Source: Pseudomonas sp. CC120222-01a (lineage in GTDB: Bacteria > Pseudomonadota > Gammaproteobacteria > Pseudomonadales > Pseudomonadaceae). Taken from it: 64,000 nucleotides of DNA. The notes under the pieces are model-generated. The model was not told where the DNA came from, did no database searches, and saw only the letters and a program-made list of their open reading frames with translations. Location of the stretch: NCBI RefSeq assembly GCF_003097235.1, contig NZ_QEQQ01000004.1, positions 226,239 to 290,238 on the forward strand, written 5' to 3'. This document shows, piece by piece, positions 1 to 8,490 of the stretch. Position 1 is the stretch's first letter, and the number at the start of each line of letters is the position of its first letter. The position numbers and the translations under genes are program-made.

Positions 1-141
1 TGGCTGGATGTCAGCCTGTGGGCGGCGTTCCTCACCAACCTGGCCCTGTTCGTGTTCTTCTTCGTCTATGCCTTTGTGTTCCAGTGGGGCTTTGACAAGG
101 TGTTCGACGTGCCGCTGTCGGCGCAACAAGCAAAGTGTTGA
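1..141 (+). CDS. PACE-family efflux transporter, C-terminal fragment
   Basis: Only the last 46 codons lie in the window; the gene begins to the left. The visible residues form one hydrophobic helix (roughly LTNLALFVFFFVYAFVF) followed by WGFDKVFD. This is the typical end of PACE (proteobacterial antimicrobial compound efflux, chlorhexidine-type) inner-membrane proteins, which are about 145 residues with four helices and export biocides or polyamines by proton antiport. The stop codon overlaps the -35 hexamer proposed for the ilvA leader. The family call rests on a short fragment and could be wrong in detail. Confidence 0.7.
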   Translation, partial: WLDVSLWAAFLTNLALFVFFFVYAFVFQWGFDKVFDVPLSAQQAKC

Positions 142-165
142 CTTGGCCAGGGCGGGCGGGATAAC
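138..165 (+). promoter_or_regulatory. Candidate sigma70 promoter for the ilvA leader
   Basis: TTGACT at 138-143 and GATAAC at 160-165 are separated by 16 bp. They overlap the stop codon of the upstream gene. Transcription would begin near 171-173, only a few bases before the leader-peptide ATG at 176, which implies a leaderless or nearly leaderless message. Inferred from sequence only. Confidence 0.5.
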
Positions 166-175
166 GTCCTACCCC

Positions 176-238
176 ATGAAAACCTTCCCGCACGTGAACG
201 CGATTATTATTACCGCCATTATCAGCTTGGCGGGCTAG
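176..238 (+). CDS. Isoleucine-rich leader peptide of ilvA (attenuator)
   Basis: A 20-codon reading frame, MKTFPHVNAIIITAIISLAG, ends in TAG. It holds three consecutive Ile codons (203-211) and two more (218-223), plus Val, Leu and Thr codons. It is followed 15 bp later by a GC-rich hairpin with a pyrimidine/T-rich tail, then by threonine dehydratase, the first committed enzyme of isoleucine synthesis. This is the classic arrangement for translation-coupled attenuation: ribosomes stalling on Ile codons when charged tRNA-Ile is scarce would favour read-through into ilvA. No Shine-Dalgarno is visible upstream of the ATG, consistent with leaderless initiation. The match between peptide content and downstream pathway makes this strong, although no competing antiterminator was worked out. 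Confidence 0.85.
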   Translation: MKTFPHVNAIIITAIISLAG

Positions 239-253
239 CGCGTACGTGCACCG

Positions 254-284
254 AACCCGCCCTGGAGGCGGGTTTCTTCTCTCT
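254..284 (+). terminator. Attenuator terminator hairpin before ilvA
   Basis: An 8-bp perfect stem, AACCCGCC (254-261) with GGCGGGTT (267-274), has a 5-base loop and is followed by a T/C-rich tail (TCTTCTCTCT). It lies between the leader stop codon and ilvA, where an attenuator terminator is expected. Confidence 0.75.
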
Positions 285-326
285 GACTCCTGGGCAACGT
301 GAAAAAAAGCCAAGGAGTTGCAATCG

Positions 327-1889
327 ATGACCAGCCTCAACGTCAGCCCTCGTACCCCGTCCACCCCGCAGCAACTGCTGTCGGAACAGGTGCGCCGCAT
401 TCTGTCCGCACCGGTGTACGACCTGGCCATCGAGACGCCCTTGCAGGCCGCCCCCGCGCTGTCTGCCAGCCTCGGCAACCAGGTGCTGCTCAAGCGCGAA
501 GACCTGCAACCGACCTTCTCGTTCAAGATCCGTGGTGCCTATACCCGGCTGTCGCGCCTGACCACGGCCCAGCGCGAACGCGGCGTGATCACTGCCTCGG
601 CAGGCAACCATGCCCAGGGTGTGGCCCTGGCGGCGGCGCACCTGGGCATGAAGGCGACCATCGTCATGCCCACCACTACGCCATCGCTCAAGGTCGAAGG
701 GGTGCGCTCGCGGGGTGGCCACGTGGTGCTGCACGGCGAGAGCTTCCCCCATGCCCTGGCCCACGCGCTGCAATTGGCTGACAGCGACGGGGCGACCTTT
801 GTGCCGCCGTTCGACGACCCGGACGTGATCGCCGGCCAAGGCACCGTGGGCATGGAGATCCTGCGCCAACAGCCGGGTGCGCTTGACGCGATCTTCGTGC
901 CGGTCGGCGGTGGCGGGCTGGTCGCAGGCATTGCCGCCTACGTCAAATACCTGCGCCCCGAGGTCAAGGTGATCGGTGTCGAACCGGAAGACTCCAACTG
1001 CCTGCAGGCTGCCATGGCCGCGGGCGAACGGGTGATCCTGCCGCAAGTCGGTACCTTCGCCGATGGCGTGGCGGTGGCGCAGATCGGTGCCCATTGCTTC
1101 GAGCTATGCCGGCATTTTGTCGATGAGGTGGTGACCGTCAGCAGCGATGAGCTGTGCGCGGCAATCAAGGACATCTACGACGATACCCGCTCGATCACCG
1201 AACCCTCGGGTGCCCTGGCCGTGGCCGGGATCAAGAAGTACGTGGCCCGCGAAGGCGTCACGGGGCAAACCCTGGTGGCCATCGACTCCGGCGCCAACGT
1301 CAACTTCGACCGCCTGCGCCACGTGGCCGAACGTGCCGAGCTGGGCGAGCAGCGCGAGGCGATCATCGCCGTGACCATCCCCGAACAGCCCGGCAGCTTC
1401 CGGGCGTTCTGCCAGGCCCTGGGCAAGCGGCAGATCACCGAGTTCAACTACCGCTACTACCCGGGCAAGGAAGCGCGTCTGTTCGTAGGCGTGCAGACCC
1501 ACCCGCTGCACGACCCGCGCGAGCAGCTGCTGGCCAGCCTGCGCGGGCAGGGCTACAGCGTGCTTGACCTGACCGACAACGAACTGGCCAAGCTGCATGT
1601 GCGCCACACCGTGGGTGGGCATGCCGCACCGGGGGCCGATGAGCGGGTGCTGCGCTTCGAGTTCCCCGAGCGGCCAGGGGCACTGCTGGGCTTCCTGGAG
1701 CGGCTGGGCAAGCGCTGGAACATCAGCCTGTTCCATTACCGTAACCATGGCGCGGCCGAAGCGCGGGTATTCGCGGCGCTGGAAGTGCCAGGCGACGAGC
1801 AGGGCAGCCTGCCCCAGGCGCTGGACGAGATGGGCTACCGCTACTGGGACGAGACCGATAATCCGGCTTACCGGCTGTTCCTTGGCTAA
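327..1889 (+). CDS. ilvA: Threonine ammonia-lyase, biosynthetic (threonine dehydratase)
   Basis: PLP enzyme converting L-threonine to 2-oxobutanoate and ammonia, the entry step of isoleucine synthesis. The 520-residue product has the PLP lysine in TFSFKIRGAY (K67), the phosphate-binding glycine loop VPVGGGGLVAG near residue 193, and two C-terminal ACT-like regulatory repeats (each around an EQPGSF / ERPGAL motif, near 340 and 435). This is the long, feedback-inhibited form rather than the short catabolic one. ATG 327 is chosen because AAGGAG at 312-317 lies 9 bases upstream; an in-frame TTG at 318 abuts the ribosome site and is unlikely. Regulation by the upstream isoleucine-rich leader and hairpin is inferred. 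Pseudomonads often carry a second ilvA elsewhere. Confidence 0.95.
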   Translation: MTSLNVSPRTPSTPQQLLSEQVRRILSAPVYDLAIETPLQAAPALSASLGNQVLLKREDLQPTFSFKIRGAYTRLSRLTTAQRERGVITASAGNHAQGVALAAAHLGMKATIVMPTTTPSLKVEGVRSRGGHVVLHGESFPHALAHALQLADSDGATFVPPFDDPDVIAGQGTVGMEILRQQPGALDAIFVPVGGGGLVAGIAAYVKYLRPEVKVIGVEPEDSNCLQAAMAAGERVILPQVGTFADGVAVAQIGAHCFELCRHFVDEVVTVSSDELCAAIKDIYDDTRSITEPSGALAVAGIKKYVAREGVTGQTLVAIDSGANVNFDRLRHVAERAELGEQREAIIAVTIPEQPGSFRAFCQALGKRQITEFNYRYYPGKEARLFVGVQTHPLHDPREQLLASLRGQGYSVLDLTDNELAKLHVRHTVGGHAAPGADERVLRFEFPERPGALLGFLERLGKRWNISLFHYRNHGAAEARVFAALEVPGDEQGSLPQALDEMGYRYWDETDNPAYRLFLG

Positions 1890-1967
1890 CGTTGCTCTGG
1901 ATCAACATTCGTTGCATTGAACGGGCGGATCCTCGTTGGTAGACAGACCTACCAGGAGGATCCGGTC

Positions 1968-3116
1968 ATGAGCAGCACCTTCTTCATCCCGCCCGTCAAC
2001 ATCATGGGCATCGACTGCCTCGACGAGGCCATGGCCGCGATTGCCGGTTATGGCTTGCGCAAGGCGCTGATCGTGACCGACCAGGGCCTGGCCAAGGCCG
2101 GCGTCGCGGCTCGCATCGGACGCATGCTGGCCTTGCAGGACATCGACTCGGTGGTGTTCGACGGCGCCAAGCCCAACCCCAGCATCGCCAACGTCGAGGC
2201 GGGCCTTGCGGTGTTGCAGCGTGAGCGTTGCGACTGCGTGGTGTCGCTGGGCGGTGGCTCGCCCCATGACTGCGCCAAGGGCATTGCCCTGTGCGCCACC
2301 AATGGTGGGCATATCAGCGACTACGAGGGCGTCGACCGCTCGCGCAAGCCGCAGCTGCCATTGATCGCCATCAACACCACGGCGGGTACGGCCAGTGAAA
2401 TGACCCGTTTCTGCATCATCACCGACGAGCGCCGCCATGTGAAAATGGCCATCGTCGACCGTAACGTCACGCCGATTCTCTCGGTCAACGACCCGGCGCT
2501 GATGGTTGCCATGCCCAAGGGGCTGACGGCGGCCACCGGCATGGATGCATTGACCCACGCCATCGAGGCTTATGTGTCGACGGCGGCCACGCCGATTACC
2601 GATGCTTGCGCGCTGAAGGCCATCAGCCTGATCAGTGAAAACCTGCGCCAGGCGGTGAACGATGGTAACGACCTGCAGGCGCGGGAGAACATGGCCTACG
2701 CGCAGTTCCTGGCAGGCATGGCGTTCAACAATGCCTCGCTTGGTTACGTGCATGCCATGGCGCACCAGCTGGGCGGTTACTACGACTTACCCCATGGTGT
2801 GTGCAATGCGGTGCTGTTGCCGCATGTGCAGCGTTTCAATGCCAAGGTCAGCGCCGCGCGCTTGCGCGATGTGGCCAAGGCCATGGGCATCAAGGTCTGC
2901 GGGCTGGATGCCGAGCAGGGCGCGGGGGCGGCGATTTCGGCCATCGAGCACCTGGCGGTGGCCGTGGGCATTCCGGCGGGGTTGGCGGAGCTGGGGGCCA
3001 AGCTTGAGGATGTCGGCATTCTGGCGGAGAACGCCTTGAAGGATGCCTGTGGGCTGACCAACCCGCGGCCGGCCAGCCAGGATGAGATCGAGGGGATTTT
3101 CCGGGCGGCATTCTGA
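1968..3116 (+). CDS. yiaY: Iron-containing alcohol dehydrogenase (YiaY/FucO-like)
   Basis: Group III, NAD(P)-dependent alcohol dehydrogenase of 382 residues. Visible features are the nucleotide-binding [11 protein letters not shown] motif, the [11 protein letters not shown] segment, and the metal-ligand region [12 protein letters not shown] ... PHG, whose histidines bind Fe2+ in this family. AGGAGG at 1953-1958 lies 9 bases before ATG 1968; an in-frame upstream extension to 1917 is not supported. It lies 78 bp downstream of ilvA on the same strand and is probably transcribed separately. The substrate cannot be read from sequence: FucO/YiaY relatives act on lactaldehyde, 1,2-propanediol or short alcohols. 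Confidence 0.88.
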   Translation: MSSTFFIPPVNIMGIDCLDEAMAAIAGYGLRKALIVTDQGLAKAGVAARIGRMLALQDIDSVVFDGAKPNPSIANVEAGLAVLQRERCDCVVSLGGGSPHDCAKGIALCATNGGHISDYEGVDRSRKPQLPLIAINTTAGTASEMTRFCIITDERRHVKMAIVDRNVTPILSVNDPALMVAMPKGLTAATGMDALTHAIEAYVSTAATPITDACALKAISLISENLRQAVNDGNDLQARENMAYAQFLAGMAFNNASLGYVHAMAHQLGGYYDLPHGVCNAVLLPHVQRFNAKVSAARLRDVAKAMGIKVCGLDAEQGAGAAISAIEHLAVAVGIPAGLAELGAKLEDVGILAENALKDACGLTNPRPASQDEIEGIFRAAF

Positions 3117-3143
3117 TCACTGGTACTACGGCTGACGCGGTCG

Positions 3144-3261
3144 TTGTGGGAGCGGCCTTGTGTCGCGAAAGGGCTGCGTAGCAGCCCCGGCAGTCTGTGA
3201 TCAGAGCCGAGATCCTGGGGCCGCGTTGCGGCCCTTTCGCGACACAAGGCCGCTCCCACAA
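3144..3261. repeat. REP pair (long inverted repeat)
   Basis: Two perfect 31-base inverted arms (3144-3174 and 3231-3261) begin TTGTGGGAGCGGCCTTGTGT and end CGCGAAAGGGC. They are separated by 56 bp, which hold a smaller GCTGC-type hairpin. The core GTGGGAGCGG is shared with the pairs at 46977 and 55076, but the inner part differs, so this belongs to a different subfamily. It sits between the convergent yiaY and the 3289-4476 gene, where it may also end transcripts. Confidence 0.85.
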
Positions 3262-3288
3262 GATCCGCTCAATGCTGTGCTGAAGTCT

Positions 3289-4476
3289 TCAGCGCTCACG
3301 CATGAAGAACCCTGCCACATACTTGCGGAAGGTCTCCAGGCTCTTGAAGTCCGCATAGCGCTTGAAGTTCTCGGCATCGGGCTCCGGCCCGATCGGCTTC
3401 TCCAGCAACGACACCGACAGCACCCGGTCCTGATCCGAGGTCAGTACCAGCTCATCCATCACCTGCCCACCGATCACCGGCCGGCGCATCTGTACCTTCA
3501 CCCCTTTGCTGGCCATCCAGTCGATCAGCGACACCAATGCCTTGAGTGGCTCGCGCTCTTCGTCGCGGTACACCGGGAACATCTGCGCGCGCGACAGCAC
3601 CGGCACGCTGGCCACATGAATCAGTTCATAGAAGTGGCTGCCCGCCGTGGTCGGTGAGTACAGGGCCAGCGCCAGCAGCGGCCCCGACGCCCGGCTGCCA
3701 CCCCAGTACAGGTGATGCCCCTGGAAATCGAAGCCGTCTTCGCTGCGGTTGTTGAACAGCTTGCGCCCCTTGATCTGGTCAACACAGTCCAGCAGCAGGC
3801 CATGGCGGCGGTGGTTGCCGAACAGCGTGGCTTCGCGCAGGCGGGACTTGAGCATCATCATGTGCTTCATGTCCAGGCGGGTTTCCAGGTAATTGCTGGC
3901 CGGCACCCGTTCGAGCAACGGGTAGCGGCTGGCGACACTGCGCAGCTCGGCGAACTGGCCGGTGAGGTCTTTCTTGAGGTGAGTGGCGTAGAGGTTCAGG
4001 CCGCTGGTTTCGATCCAGGTCAGCAGCAGTGACAACAGGCGCTGCTGTTCGCGGCGATCGTTGCCTTCGGCCGCGCCAGGGCCGGCGTCGCTGGCACTGC
4101 GGTAATCACCGATCAGGCGCAGCGGAGTGTCGGGTGCCAACCAGGCGGCAGGCACTACCGGCTCGTCTTCACGCTCGCTGGCTTCGCGCTCGTCCTTGGT
4201 GAACGGGCAACCGGGTGCATGCTCGGCAGTGCCCGGGTTGTTCTTCAGAAACAGGGTGCCGGTGCTGCCGTTGAGGGTGACATTGAGCACCGGCAAGGCA
4301 TCCTTGCGGCAGTCGCAGGCCAGCCACTGGTTGGCGCTGCGCACCTTCATCAGCAGCTGGTTGGCCTGCAGCAGGCGTGGCCCGGCGAGGCTGCCGGTGG
4401 CGAAACCGACCAGCAGTTCCTCTTCGGCCGGGGTCAGGCTGCGCACCTGCGCGGCGGTTTTGTCGATGATTCGCAT
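3289..4476 (-). CDS. Conserved hypothetical protein, DUF1173-like
   Basis: Product of 395 residues with no signal peptide or membrane helix. The N-terminal third carries three cysteines (WLACDCRKD and APGCPF) around a TLNGSTGTLFLKNNPGTAEH segment. Three conserved N-terminal cysteines are the hallmark of the DUF1173 family, but I place it there only by resemblance. The rest is mixed alpha/beta without a recognised catalytic motif. Start 4476 (MRIIDKTAAQ) is preferred to the longer frame to 4503, whose extra residues (MRLVAWSCL) read through noncoding-looking sequence. The next gene on the same strand begins at 5007 and ends 63 bp before this start. Function unknown; a zinc site is an inference. 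Confidence 0.7.
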   Translation of the reverse strand: MRIIDKTAAQVRSLTPAEEELLVGFATGSLAGPRLLQANQLLMKVRSANQWLACDCRKDALPVLNVTLNGSTGTLFLKNNPGTAEHAPGCPFTKDEREASEREDEPVVPAAWLAPDTPLRLIGDYRSASDAGPGAAEGNDRREQQRLLSLLLTWIETSGLNLYATHLKKDLTGQFAELRSVASRYPLLERVPASNYLETRLDMKHMMMLKSRLREATLFGNHRRHGLLLDCVDQIKGRKLFNNRSEDGFDFQGHHLYWGGSRASGPLLALALYSPTTAGSHFYELIHVASVPVLSRAQMFPVYRDEEREPLKALVSLIDWMASKGVKVQMRRPVIGGQVMDELVLTSDQDRVLSVSLLEKPIGPEPDAENFKRYADFKSLETFRKYVAGFFMRER

Positions 4477-4539
4477 GAGGCAGCTCCAAGCTACGAGCCT
4501 CAAGCTTCAAGCAAACGCGCCGCGCTTTCAACTCGTCGC

Positions 4540-5007
4540 TCAGCTGCCGCTGAACATCTTGGCAGCGCGGGCGCGGATTTCGTCGGGGGTCAGGTCTTCC
4601 TTGTGGGTGGAGACGAACCAGATGTTGCCGAACGGGTCTTTCAGCGTGCCGCTGCGGTCGCCGTAGAACTGGTCCGTCACCGGGTGCAACTGGGTGCCGC
4701 CGGCCGCCAGGGCCTGGGCGTAGACTTTGTCGCAGTCTTCGACATACAGGTGCAGGCCGACGCCGGCACCGGCGAGTTTCTGGCTGGCGGTGAGGCCGCC
4801 TTCGCGGTCGCAGGGGTCGCCGAGCATCAGCGAAGAATCACCGATGCGCAGTTCGGCGTGGCCGACCGTGCCGTCCGGGCCTTCTAGACGGAACATCTCG
4901 GTGGCGCCAAAGGCCTGCTTGTAGAACTCGATGGCCTTGGCGGCGTTGTTGATGGCCAGGTACGGGGTGATGCTGTGCTGGCCATCGGGAATGGGTTTGG
5001 CTGCCAT
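4540..5007 (-). CDS. VOC-family (glyoxalase/PhnB-like) protein
   Basis: A 155-residue protein with the two beta-alpha-beta-beta-beta units of the vicinal-oxygen-chelate fold. It opens with the PhnB-type phrase ITPYLAINNAAKAIEFYKQA and ends with DPFGNIWFVSTHKEDLT. Relatives include glyoxalases, fosfomycin and bleomycin resistance proteins and many enzymes of unknown substrate. AAAGGAG lies just upstream of ATG 5007. It is followed on the same strand by the DUF1173-like gene. Family assignment is firm, activity is not. Confidence 0.88.
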   Translation of the reverse strand: MAAKPIPDGQHSITPYLAINNAAKAIEFYKQAFGATEMFRLEGPDGTVGHAELRIGDSSLMLGDPCDREGGLTASQKLAGAGVGLHLYVEDCDKVYAQALAAGGTQLHPVTDQFYGDRSGTLKDPFGNIWFVSTHKEDLTPDEIRARAAKMFSGS

Positions 5008-5118
5008 ATTCGACTCTCCTTTGCTTGGGGCGCCGGTTGGCGCCCTGTTGCCTTAGAGTCGTTTGCGCAGATGGAAAATCGACAGGGTTGCTAGATCTAT
5101 TTCCTATAAGCGCAGTGG

Positions 5119-6738
5119 TCAGAAGATGTAGTCGGTGGTCAGGAAACTCGATTGACGGTTACGGATGATCTCGCTGATCAGTTCCTTGTTGGCTTCCTGG
5201 AAGCGGGTCGCGACCAGGGTGCGGATGGAGAACACGCGCAAGGCATCGTGCACCGACAGGGTACCTTCGGCGCTATTTTTGCGGCCGTTGAACGGATAGG
5301 TGTCCGGGCCGCGCTGGCACTGGGCGTTGAGGTTGATGCGGCCGACCTGGTTGGCAAAGATGTCGACCAGGTGGCCGACAGTGGCCGGGTCGTTGCCGAA
5401 CAGGCTCAGCTGCTGGCCATAGTCGGAGTCGAGCACGTAGTCGATCACGGTCTGCAGGTCGCGGTAAGGCACCACCGGCACCACCGGGCCGAACTGCTCC
5501 TCGTGGTACACGCGCATGTCGCGAGTCACCGGGTAGAGCAGGGCGGGGTAGAAGAACGAGCCGCGGCTCTGCCCACCCCCTTCATTGAGCACCCGTGCGC
5601 CCTTGGCCGTGGCATCGGCCACCAGCTGGTCGAGGTAATCGACCTTGCCCTGTTCCGGCAGCGGTGTCAGTGCAACGCCTGGCGCCCAGGGCATGCCCGG
5701 CTTGAGCGCGGCGAGCTTGCGCTGGAACTTGTCGAGGAAGGGTTCGACCACATCCTCGTGGACGAACAGGATCTTCAGCGCCGTGCAGCGTTGGCCATTG
5801 AACGACAGCGCGCCGGTAATGGCCTCTTCCACGGCGTTGTCCAGGTCCACCTGGGGCAGGACGATGCCGGGGTTCTTGGCATCCAGGCCCAGGGCCGCAC
5901 GCAGCCGGTGCGGCCGCGGGTGAAGCTTCTTGAGGTCGCTGGCGGCCTTGTGGGTGCCGATGAAGGCGAACACATCGACCTTGCCACTGGCCATCAGCGC
6001 GCTGACCGTTTCACGGCCACGGCCGTAGATGACGTTGATCACCCCTGGCGGGAAGCTGTCGCGGAACGCTTCGAGCAGCGGGCGGATCAGCAGCACGCCG
6101 AACTTGGCCGGCTTGAACACCACGGTGTTGCCCATGATCAGCGCCGGGATCAGCGTGGTGAAGGTTTCGTTGAGCGGGTAGTTGTAGGGGCCCATGCACA
6201 GCGCCACGCCCAGCGGCGCACGGCGGATCTGGCCGAGGGTGCCTTGTTCGAGTTCGAAGCGGCTGGAGCGACGGTCGAGGTCCTTGAGGGCGTTGATGGT
6301 GTCGACGATGTAGTCGCAGGTGCGGTCGAATTCCTTTTCTGAATCCTTGAGGTTCTTGCCGATTTCCCACATCAGCAGCTTGACCACGGCGGTGCGCTGC
6401 TCGCGCATGCGTGCGAGGAAAGTTTCCACGTGCTGGATCCGTTCGGCCACGCGCATGTTCGGCCAGGCGCCACGGCCTTTGTCATAGGCGTTTACCGCCG
6501 CGTCCAGGGCGGTGAGGGCGGTGTCGGCGTCGAGCAGTGGCGCGCTGCCGAGCACCACCTGGCGCTCGCCGTCCGCTTCCTTCAGCCAGACCGGGCTGCG
6601 TACCGTGGCCAGTGGCCCGTCCCAGCGCCTGAGTTCACCGTTCACCAGGTAGTCGCGTTGTTCCAGCGGTGCGCCCAGGCGCCAGTTCTCGGGAATGTCG
6701 CCAGCGGCGGGAAACAGCGAATCGAGCAGATGTTCCAT
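5119..6738 (-). CDS. Aldehyde dehydrogenase family protein, GapN-like (NADP glyceraldehyde-3-phosphate dehydrogenase)
   Basis: Product of 539 residues. It carries the ALDH substrate/cofactor segment GPYNYPLNETF and KPAKFG, and the active-site Cys in NGQRCTALK (C318). Overall it matches the clade annotated as NADP-dependent, non-phosphorylating glyceraldehyde-3-phosphate dehydrogenase, which bypasses GAPDH and PGK to give 3-phosphoglycerate and NADPH. Thirty-four residues before the Cys, where ALDHs normally have the catalytic Glu (LELGGK), this protein has Gly284 in ALGLDAKNP; the second ALDH in this window keeps the Glu at the same spacing. GAGGTG lies upstream of ATG 6738. It is divergent from the GGDEF-EAL gene. 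Substrate remains a family-based guess. Confidence 0.8.
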   Translation of the reverse strand: MEHLLDSLFPAAGDIPENWRLGAPLEQRDYLVNGELRRWDGPLATVRSPVWLKEADGERQVVLGSAPLLDADTALTALDAAVNAYDKGRGAWPNMRVAERIQHVETFLARMREQRTAVVKLLMWEIGKNLKDSEKEFDRTCDYIVDTINALKDLDRRSSRFELEQGTLGQIRRAPLGVALCMGPYNYPLNETFTTLIPALIMGNTVVFKPAKFGVLLIRPLLEAFRDSFPPGVINVIYGRGRETVSALMASGKVDVFAFIGTHKAASDLKKLHPRPHRLRAALGLDAKNPGIVLPQVDLDNAVEEAITGALSFNGQRCTALKILFVHEDVVEPFLDKFQRKLAALKPGMPWAPGVALTPLPEQGKVDYLDQLVADATAKGARVLNEGGGQSRGSFFYPALLYPVTRDMRVYHEEQFGPVVPVVPYRDLQTVIDYVLDSDYGQQLSLFGNDPATVGHLVDIFANQVGRINLNAQCQRGPDTYPFNGRKNSAEGTLSVHDALRVFSIRTLVATRFQEANKELISEIIRNRQSSFLTTDYIF

Positions 6739-6876
6739 GGGTACTGCACCTCACGTGTCTGGACGGGTGAAACGCTTCAGCTGCGAGCATGCACCCTGGG
6801 CAAGAAAAACACCAGTCTGGCTCAATATTGCGCGCTCCGCGCCGATACAGGGGCAATCGACCACGTCTGCAGGCTT

Positions 6877-8478
6877 ATGACCCCGTCCAATTCCCCGATG
6901 ACCCACGAACAGACACCGACTACTGGCACGCTGCGTCGCGCCCTTCGCCGCTTGATGCCGGTCGGCGTTTCCCTGGCCGGTATCGGCGTGTCCATGGCGC
7001 TTGGTCACGTGGACATCCAGCGCCAGCAAAGCCAGCAGGACACGAACCTGTTCCATTCGCCGCTGTTCTGGTTCGCCCTGACCTGCAGCGGCCTGCTCAG
7101 CCTGTTCATCGCGCAGATCAACCGCAAGCAACGTCAGCTGCAACAGCGCAACCGTGAATTGCAGCGCTCGCAGGCGCAGCTGGAACGCCTGGCGCACTAC
7201 GACACCATCACCGGTTTGCCGAACCGGGTGCTGTTCCAGCAGCAGTTGGCCGAAGCCACTGCCGAAGGCCATGGCCTGGCCGTGCTGCTGCTGGATATCG
7301 ACGGTTTCAAGCAGGTCAACGACAGCCTCGGCCACGCCATGGGCGACTTGTTGCTGCAGCAGGCGACCGCGCGCTTTCTTCAGGAACTCGACACCAGCGA
7401 CCGGGTATGCCGGCTGGGCGGCGATGAATTCGTGTTCATGCTGCAGGGCACCCAGGGCCAGGTCAGCCACCAGTTACGGGAGCTGCTGCGCTGCCTGCAG
7501 CGGCCGTTCGACCTCAATGGCAATGCCGCACTGGTGACCGGCAGTATCGGCCTGGCCTGGTGCCCGCAACACGGCGAAGACGTCGGCAGCCTGTTACGCC
7601 ACGCCGACACGGCCATGTACGCGGCCAAGGAGGGTGGCCGCAACGCCTGGCGCCCCTATCACCCGGACATGACGGCACGCCTGCACCAGCGCCTGGAGCT
7701 GGAGCGCAACTTGCGCCGGGCGTTGCAGGATAACGAGTTCGAATTGTGGTACCAGCCGAAGGTCGACCTGTTCAGCGGCCAGCTGGAAGGGGTCGAGGCC
7801 TTGCTGCGTTGGCGCGATCCGGAACATGGCCTGATTCCGCCTGGCGAGTTCATCCCGCTGGCCGAACGTTCCGGCCTGATCATTCCCTTGGGCGAGCGCG
7901 TACTGGATCTTGCCTGTGCACAGATGGCCGCCTGGCGCGCCGCCGATTGCCTGCCAGGCCCCCTGGCGGTCAACGTGGCGGCGTTGCAGATCGAGCGCAG
8001 CGACTATGTCTCGAGCCTGGCCATTGCCCTGGAACGCCATGGGCTGGCCCCCAACCTGCTGGAAGTAGAGATTACCGAGAGCCTGCTGATGGAAAGCCAG
8101 CAACAGGCGTGCGCGGCCCTGGCCCAGCTGCAAGCCATGGGCGTGGCCACGGCGGTGGACGACTTCGGCACCGGTTATTCGTCGCTGGCTTACCTGCGCG
8201 CCTTGCCGATCGACCACCTGAAGATCGACCGGGCATTCATCAAGGACTTGCCGGATGACGATGATGCGGTGGCCATCGCCCGGGCGATCATCGACCTGGG
8301 GCATGCCCTGGGTTATCGCATCACGGCCGAAGGGATCGAGACCCAGCAGCAGTATGACTTTTTGCGCAATGCCGGGTGTGACCAGGGCCAGGGTTACCTG
8401 CTGGGGCGGCCGATGCCGGCCGCCGAGTTGCAGAGTTGGGTGGCGCGCAACCCGCTCAGGGCGCGAATGCCGCGTTAG
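6877..8478 (+). CDS. Membrane GGDEF-EAL protein (c-di-GMP turnover)
   Basis: A 533-residue bifunctional c-di-GMP protein. The N-terminus has two hydrophobic helices (around RLMPVGVSLAGIGVSMAL and FWFALTCSGLLSLFIAQI) flanking a short periplasmic loop, then a coiled coil (RKQRQLQQRNRELQRSQAQLE). The GGDEF domain has an intact RLGGDEFVF active site. The EAL domain has EALLRW and the metal-binding DDFGTGYSS motif intact, so both cyclase and phosphodiesterase activity are possible. There is no RxxD inhibitory site five residues before GGDEF that I can identify with certainty. ATG 6877 is taken as start; ATG 6898 is an alternative. Whether it influences the exopolysaccharide locus about 4 kb downstream is unknown. 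Confidence 0.9.
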   Translation: MTPSNSPMTHEQTPTTGTLRRALRRLMPVGVSLAGIGVSMALGHVDIQRQQSQQDTNLFHSPLFWFALTCSGLLSLFIAQINRKQRQLQQRNRELQRSQAQLERLAHYDTITGLPNRVLFQQQLAEATAEGHGLAVLLLDIDGFKQVNDSLGHAMGDLLLQQATARFLQELDTSDRVCRLGGDEFVFMLQGTQGQVSHQLRELLRCLQRPFDLNGNAALVTGSIGLAWCPQHGEDVGSLLRHADTAMYAAKEGGRNAWRPYHPDMTARLHQRLELERNLRRALQDNEFELWYQPKVDLFSGQLEGVEALLRWRDPEHGLIPPGEFIPLAERSGLIIPLGERVLDLACAQMAAWRAADCLPGPLAVNVAALQIERSDYVSSLAIALERHGLAPNLLEVEITESLLMESQQQACAALAQLQAMGVATAVDDFGTGYSSLAYLRALPIDHLKIDRAFIKDLPDDDDAVAIARAIIDLGHALGYRITAEGIETQQQYDFLRNAGCDQGQGYLLGRPMPAAELQSWVARNPLRARMPR

Positions 8479-8490
8479 TGGCCGGGCGCT

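Noticed and set aside
1104..1748. Minus-strand open frame of 214 codons opposite ilvA.
   Set aside because: Shadow of ilvA; no ribosome site and no family resemblance.
4219..4887. Plus-strand frame of 222 codons opposite the DUF1173-like and VOC genes.
   Set aside because: Antisense shadow spanning two clear minus-strand genes and their intergenic gap.
6430..6876. N-terminal extension of the GGDEF-EAL frame.
   Set aside because: It overlaps the opposite-strand aldehyde dehydrogenase gene and lacks a domain or start signal; ATG 6877 gives a standard membrane N-terminus.
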